Origin: an uncultured Eubacteriales bacterium
Lineage (GTDB): Bacteria; Bacillota; Clostridia; Peptostreptococcales; Anaerovoracaceae
Direction of reading: 5' to 3'
DNA: 11,315 bases
Assembly (NCBI GenBank): GCA_902796875.1
Contig: CADBQT010000072.1
Location: 1-11,315 of the forward strand
Shown: one piece after another, positions 7,889-11,315 of the stretch
How the letters are laid out: every line of letters starts with the position of its first letter
Numbering within the stretch: the first letter of the stretch is position 1
Made by a program: the position numbers and the translations under genes
The notes under the pieces: generated by a model
What the model was told of the DNA's origin: nothing
Seen by the model: the letters and a program-made list of their open reading frames with translations, nothing else
The model's database searches: none

Positions 7889-7893
7889 ATAAC

Positions 7894-8940
7894 CTATCTT
7901 CCCTCCGGCCGGAAAGGATCCTCCGGAGTATCCTGAATGAACTCTTCCGGGATGGCCGGCTCATCGGGAGCCACAGGCTGCTCCGGAACCACGGGGGCTT
8001 CAGGTGCCACGGGTGTCTCTCCCATTGCCTGATTCATGGCCTCCTCCTTGGCCTCCTCCGCTTCGATCACTTCCTCGATGGCTTCCACGGGGGCATCGGT
8101 AACGATCTGGTCCGCAGAAAGAGGCGCCGGCTTGGTCTCCTTGATCAGGTGGCCGGCCAGGATCTCATAGAATCCGGCAAAGGTGGAATACACGTATACG
8201 TATACGGGCGCCAGGAAAAGGTCGGTGATCATGGTGGTCACATCGTGGACCACCAGGTTCGTGGTCATGGTTTCGACGATGCCCTGAAGGATGCCGCCGG
8301 GAATGATGGCTAAAAAGATCCATCCGATAAAGGACAGGGACAGGAGAAAATAAGATGCCTTATTCCCCTTCATCATGGCCTTACTCTCATCCATGCACTG
8401 GATCACTCCCTTTTCCGGATCGTCGGCCAGAATGAAGAAAGCCTGGCTGTACCGGATGGCGGCGATGATCCCGGGGATGATGAACAGCAGGGTCCACAGC
8501 AAGATCCACAGGTACTGATAGAGGAAAAGACCCAGTGCCTTTCCAAACCGCTCGAAGCCCAGGAAGACGTCCTTCACTTCCACCATGTGGCCCCGGAAAG
8601 AGGCCAGGAAGAACAGGGACAGGCCCAGCTGGAATGCTCCGGAGACCAGGAGGACGTAGATCAGGGAGAGGATGCTGTACTGGGGAAGCTGATTGTAGGC
8701 CTGCATGAAGGTCTCAGGATCCATGTTGTACGTGAAATCTCCAGACATCACCATATTGCCCATGTTGTAGCCAAAGAGGTGATTGAAGACGATCACGGGG
8801 AGCTGTTTGCAGATGAGGAATACGATGATGGCGAGAATGGCCACTTTCCACTTGCCCCGCAGAGCATTCCGGCCGAGCTGCCGGAGAGTGCTCAGTCTCT
8901 CCGTGATGATAATGTTCTGTCCTACCATATTTTCCTGCAT
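7894..8940 (-). CDS. DUF975-family integral membrane protein with repetitive Pro/Glu tail
   Basis: This 348-residue protein of unknown function matches the DUF975 pattern: a basic N-terminal helix (STLRQLGRNALRGKWKVAI, 17-35), then hydrophobic segments near 33-53, 88-114, 135-171, 197-222 and 241-262, with the family-like block DESKAMMKGNKASYFLLSLS (184-203) ahead of the fourth. After residue 265 comes a soluble acidic tail, first Glu/Ala-rich (284-303), then four hexapeptide repeats of the PVAPEA type (310-333). The ATG at 8940 has AAGG 10 nt upstream; an ATG four codons in has AGGA 4 nt upstream, so the start may be M5. It is the first gene of the unit, 164 nt after the FeoB-associated gene and 5 nt before the M16 peptidase. 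A role in the envelope is only a guess. Confidence 0.85.
   Translation of the reverse strand: MQENMVGQNIIITERLSTLRQLGRNALRGKWKVAILAIIVFLICKQLPVIVFNHLFGYNMGNMVMSGDFTYNMDPETFMQAYNQLPQYSILSLIYVLLVSGAFQLGLSLFFLASFRGHMVEVKDVFLGFERFGKALGLFLYQYLWILLWTLLFIIPGIIAAIRYSQAFFILADDPEKGVIQCMDESKAMMKGNKASYFLLSLSFIGWIFLAIIPGGILQGIVETMTTNLVVHDVTTMITDLFLAPVYVYVYSTFAGFYEILAGHLIKETKPAPLSADQIVTDAPVEAIEEVIEAEEAKEEAMNQAMGETPVAPEAPVVPEQPVAPDEPAIPEEFIQDTPEDPFRPEGR
7942..8013 (-). repeat. Four 18-nt imperfect tandem repeats encoding hexapeptides
   Basis: Within the DUF975 gene, codons 310-333 read as PVAPEA, PVVPEQ, PVAPDE and PAIPEE. The units are degenerate at the DNA level but keep P at positions 1 and 4 and mostly acidic residues at 5 or 6. 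Such a Pro/Glu-rich, probably extended tail is common in envelope-facing or spacer regions. Confidence 0.7.
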
Positions 8941-8981
8941 ATGATGTAAACCTTACCTTTCTTTTTCATATCGCAGGTAAC

Positions 8982-9010
8982 ATACTACCACAGGGAAAAC
9001 CAAAAATCCA
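8982..9010 (-). promoter_or_regulatory. Candidate extended -10 promoter for the DUF975-M16-dut-dgt unit
   Basis: On the minus strand TGGTAGTAT forms an extended -10 (TG at 8990-8989, TAGTAT at 8987-8982), with a poor -35 candidate TGGATT (9010-9005) spaced 17 nt away. It lies between the terminator of the iron-uptake unit and the DUF975 start, where a promoter is needed. Confidence 0.35.
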
Positions 9011-9057
9011 CGACTTCACCAAACCGTCACAAAAGGGAGAAATCGCCGGCGCATAGG

Positions 9058-9090
9058 AAAAAACCGCCGGCCGAATCCACGGTCAGCGGT
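9058..9090 (-). terminator. Probable intrinsic terminator of the feoB unit
   Basis: On the minus strand ACCGC (9090-9086) pairs with GCGGT (9067-9063), with an inner CCG/CGG pairing around a small loop, followed by a run of six T (9063-9058, the first shared with the stem). It begins 15 nt after the stop of the small cysteine-rich gene. The stem is interrupted by an internal loop, so strength is uncertain, but position and T run fit. Confidence 0.55.
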
Positions 9091-9104
9091 TATCTTCTAA
9101 GCCC

Positions 9105-9278
9105 TTACGGGCAGGTATGTTTCCCGCCGGATCCCGATTGGGAAGATCCTCCACAGGAACCTGCATAAGGACAGCCTATGCATTTATCTCCCCGGCGTTT
9201 CGCCCTGAAGATATACCACAGAGCGAAGAAAACGGCTGCGCACAGAGCGATCAATGCGATAATGGTTGCTGCGTTCAT
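9105..9278 (-). CDS. FeoB-associated Cys-rich small membrane protein
   Basis: This 57-residue protein has one N-terminal membrane helix (about 4-24, hydrophobic with C13 inside), a basic stop-transfer RAKRR (25-29), then a short cysteine-rich tail: C33, C36, C42 and C56 within KCIGCPYAGSC and the terminal HTCP. This matches the FeoB_associated family of tiny proteins found beside feoB in Bacillota. The role is not settled; the exposed cysteines suggest Fe(II) or thiol chemistry at the FeoB pore. By the positive-inside rule the basic, Cys-rich end should face the cytoplasm. The ATG at 9278 has GAAGGGA 5 nt upstream, and the gene begins 23 nt after the feoB stop, so they are almost certainly co-transcribed. 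A longer in-frame form lacks support because it would overlap feoB. Confidence 0.85.
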   Translation of the reverse strand: MNAATIIALIALCAAVFFALWYIFRAKRRGDKCIGCPYAGSCGGSSQSGSGGKHTCP

Positions 9279-9301
9279 AAATATCCCTTCTTTCCATGCC
9301 T

Positions 9302-11314
9302 TCAGGCAGCGGATGCCGCCTTCTGGTGCAGATCGTATTTCTGATCGAAGGACGCTCTGATCTTCCTGGAGACCAGGATCACCGCCAGGATCATGGCCAG
9401 GATGGCGATGGCTCCGGGAAGGAATCCCGCAGCCAGATGGCCTGCGGTGACCAGGGTACCCACCTGGTTGATGAGGAAGGCCACTGTGAAACCTACGCAG
9501 AACTGAAGACCGATGGCGCTCCACAGCCAGCCTTTGCTCTGCATCTCAGAGTTCATGGCGCCGATAGCGGCAAAGCAGGGAGGCGTGAACAGGTTGAAGA
9601 AGAGATAAGCCAGAGCGGAAACCGAGGTCAGTCCCATGGTCACGGCTACCGTATTGGCGCCGCCGGTCATGGCCAGCTCTTCCGTGTCGATGAAGGCGGT
9701 CAGACCATAGCAGACGGCCAGGGTTCCCACCACGTTCTCTTTAGCGATAAATCCTGTGATGGCCGCCGCCGCCAGCTGCCAGGCACCGAAGCCCAGAGGA
9801 ATGAGCAGGATTGCGAAGGGCGAAGCGATGGAAGCCAGAATGGAAGTGTCCTCCATGCCTTCGGGAACCGCCTGGAACTTCCAGTTGAAGGACTGCATCA
9901 GCTGAACCACCAGATTGCAGACCAGAATGATGGTCGCAGCCTTGATGATGTAAGCTTTCGCTCTTTCCAGCATGGAGAAGAAAGCTCTCTTAATGCTGGG
10001 CACCTTCCATTTCGGCAGCTCCATGATGAAGAAGGATTTTCTGAATTTCGCTCCCGTCACAACCTTCACCAGGAGAGCCCCCAGGAAAATCAGCAGAAGC
10101 CCGGAGAAGTAGCTGACAAAGGTTACCCAGCCGGCACCGGCGAAAAACGCACCGGCGAACAGAGCGATAACAGGAATTTTCGCTCCACAGGGGATGAAGG
10201 TCGTCAGCATAGCCGTCGCCCTGCGTTCTCTCTCGTCACGAATGGTGCGGGAAGCCATGATTCCGGGGATTCCGCATCCAGTTCCGATGATGATGGGAAT
10301 AACGGACTTGCCGGAAAGACCCACCCGCTTAAACAGGGGATCCAGCACGGCGCTGACGCGGGCCATGTAGCCGCAGTCCTCCAGAAGAGCGATGAGGAAG
10401 TACATGACCATGACCAGAGGCAGGAATCCAACCACGGCACCTACACCGCCGATGATTCCTCCGCCTATGATAGTGGTCAGAAGAGCCGGGCTGTTCTCCA
10501 TAGCTCCTTCTACGAAGCCCTTGAAGGTTTCGATCCACCCTACGAGCCAATCGGCAATCCATGTGCCCAGATACGTCTGGGAAATGGCGAACACGCACCA
10601 CATGACTGCGGCAAAGATGATAATTCCCGCCACCGGATTGGTGAGCACCGCGTCCAGCTTGTCATGGGAGGTGCTTTCGCTGGCTTCCACCTTACGGGTT
10701 TCCACCTCACTGACGATACCGTTGACAAAGTTGAAACGTTTCCGGTCCTCCGCGTCCACCGCCGCCTTGTCATGAAGATCGATGTCCGCCTGCAGATAGG
10801 GGGCTTTCTGGCCCTTGCCGGCGAGAGCCACCGCTTTAGCGACTACTTCAGCCAGACCATTGCTCCCTTTTTCTGTGGAAACGGTTTTGACCACAGGGCA
10901 GCCAAGTTTTTCCTCCAGCTTCGCCACATCGATGGTCGTCCCTTCTTTATCGTTGATGTCGCTCTTGTTCAGAGCCACCACAACTGGAATTCCCAGTTCC
11001 AGGAGCTGCGTCGTAAAGAACAGACTCCGGCTCAGATTGGTGGCGTCCACGATATTGATGATGGCATCAGGATGCTCATCCCGTACGAATTCACTGGTGA
11101 TGCTCTCCTCCGGAGTAAAGGGAGACATGGAGTAGGCTCCGGGCAAGTCAACGGCGATCACATCGTTCCGTTTAACCAGATCCTCCCAGATGGGGCTCTC
11201 CTTTTTTCCGACGGTAACACCGGCCCAGTTACCTACTTTCTCGCTTCTTCCGGTCAGCGCATTGTACATGGTTGTCTTACCGCTGTTCGGATTGCCGGCA
11301 AATGCAATTCTCAT
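9302..11314 (-). CDS. feoB: Ferrous iron transport protein FeoB
   Basis: FeoB is the GTPase-linked Fe(II) importer of the inner membrane. The 670-residue product starts with the G domain: G1 GNPNSGKTT (7-15), switch I T34 in WAGVTVG, G3 DLPG (56-59), G4 NKSD (116-119) and a G5-like STEKGSNGL (146-154). A helical spacer (about 160-220) leads to the membrane part. The first Gate block has GTGCGIPGIMASR (344-356) and FIPCGAKIP (373-381); the second has GFIAKENVVGTL (521-532) and FTPPCFAAIGA (576-586), with pore cysteines C347, C376 and C580. The ATG is one base from the window edge, but the N-terminus matches the family, so the gene looks complete. No FeoA domain is fused, and any feoA gene would lie outside the window. 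The small Cys-rich gene follows after 23 nt. Iron-responsive regulation would be upstream and is not visible. Confidence 0.95.
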   Translation of the reverse strand: MRIAFAGNPNSGKTTMYNALTGRSEKVGNWAGVTVGKKESPIWEDLVKRNDVIAVDLPGAYSMSPFTPEESITSEFVRDEHPDAIINIVDATNLSRSLFFTTQLLELGIPVVVALNKSDINDKEGTTIDVAKLEEKLGCPVVKTVSTEKGSNGLAEVVAKAVALAGKGQKAPYLQADIDLHDKAAVDAEDRKRFNFVNGIVSEVETRKVEASESTSHDKLDAVLTNPVAGIIIFAAVMWCVFAISQTYLGTWIADWLVGWIETFKGFVEGAMENSPALLTTIIGGGIIGGVGAVVGFLPLVMVMYFLIALLEDCGYMARVSAVLDPLFKRVGLSGKSVIPIIIGTGCGIPGIMASRTIRDERERRATAMLTTFIPCGAKIPVIALFAGAFFAGAGWVTFVSYFSGLLLIFLGALLVKVVTGAKFRKSFFIMELPKWKVPSIKRAFFSMLERAKAYIIKAATIILVCNLVVQLMQSFNWKFQAVPEGMEDTSILASIASPFAILLIPLGFGAWQLAAAAITGFIAKENVVGTLAVCYGLTAFIDTEELAMTGGANTVAVTMGLTSVSALAYLFFNLFTPPCFAAIGAMNSEMQSKGWLWSAIGLQFCVGFTVAFLINQVGTLVTAGHLAAGFLPGAIAILAMILAVILVSRKIRASFDQKYDLHQKAASAA

Positions 11315-11315
11315 G

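Noticed and set aside
8189..8206. Repeated CGTATA near 8190-8206
   Set aside because: It only reflects the Val-Tyr-Val-Tyr run in a membrane segment of the DUF975 protein.
9105..9524. Longer 139-residue form of the small Cys-rich protein
   Set aside because: The extra N-terminal part is a frame shadow of the feoB 3' end with no membrane or family features; the ATG at 9278 has its own ribosome binding site.
1..11315. CRISPR, transposon, phage, toxin-antitoxin, tRNA or rRNA genes
   Set aside because: None is seen. The genes are housekeeping or transport families with intact motifs and uniform strand and codon style.

Overview
The window is a compact, GC-rich stretch of chromosome. Every gene I can support lies on the minus strand, so transcription runs from high to low coordinates. 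The gene set suggests an anaerobic Bacillota of the Clostridia type: a primary sigma factor with a short region 1.1, the neighbourhood dnaG-rpoD-trmK-Nif3 family known from Bacillus and Clostridia, a FeoB partnered by a small cysteine-rich membrane protein, and a DUF975 membrane protein. The exact family cannot be fixed from the sequence.

In transcription order, the right end (11314-9105) is an iron-uptake unit: feoB, then a 57-residue FeoB-associated cysteine-rich membrane protein, closed by a probable intrinsic terminator (9058-9090). A weak extended -10 promoter candidate follows. The second unit (8940-5156) holds a DUF975 membrane protein with a repetitive Pro/Glu tail, an M16 zinc peptidase, dut (dUTPase) and dgt (dGTPase). 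Its first three genes are packed with 5-nt spacing or overlaps. A hairpin with a short U tract (5086-5120) follows dgt. The third unit (5060-302) is the macromolecular-synthesis block: dnaG (primase), rpoD (primary sigma factor), trmK (tRNA m1A22 methyltransferase) and a Nif3/DUF34-family metal protein, joined by a 4-nt overlap and gaps of about 16-22 nt. The leftmost 301 bases show no convincing gene. They carry a perfect 10-bp spaced inverted repeat and a second hairpin.

The middle and left genes share a theme: dut and dgt adjust the dNTP pool, dnaG primes replication, rpoD directs housekeeping transcription and trmK modifies tRNA. This is mostly core housekeeping DNA, and I see no phage, transposon, CRISPR or defence system. 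The points worth a second look are the dgt-dnaG junction (start choice, hairpin, possible nested promoter), the acidic insert in the Nif3-family protein, the hexapeptide repeat in the DUF975 tail, the small FeoB partner, and the repeat-bearing noncoding left end.
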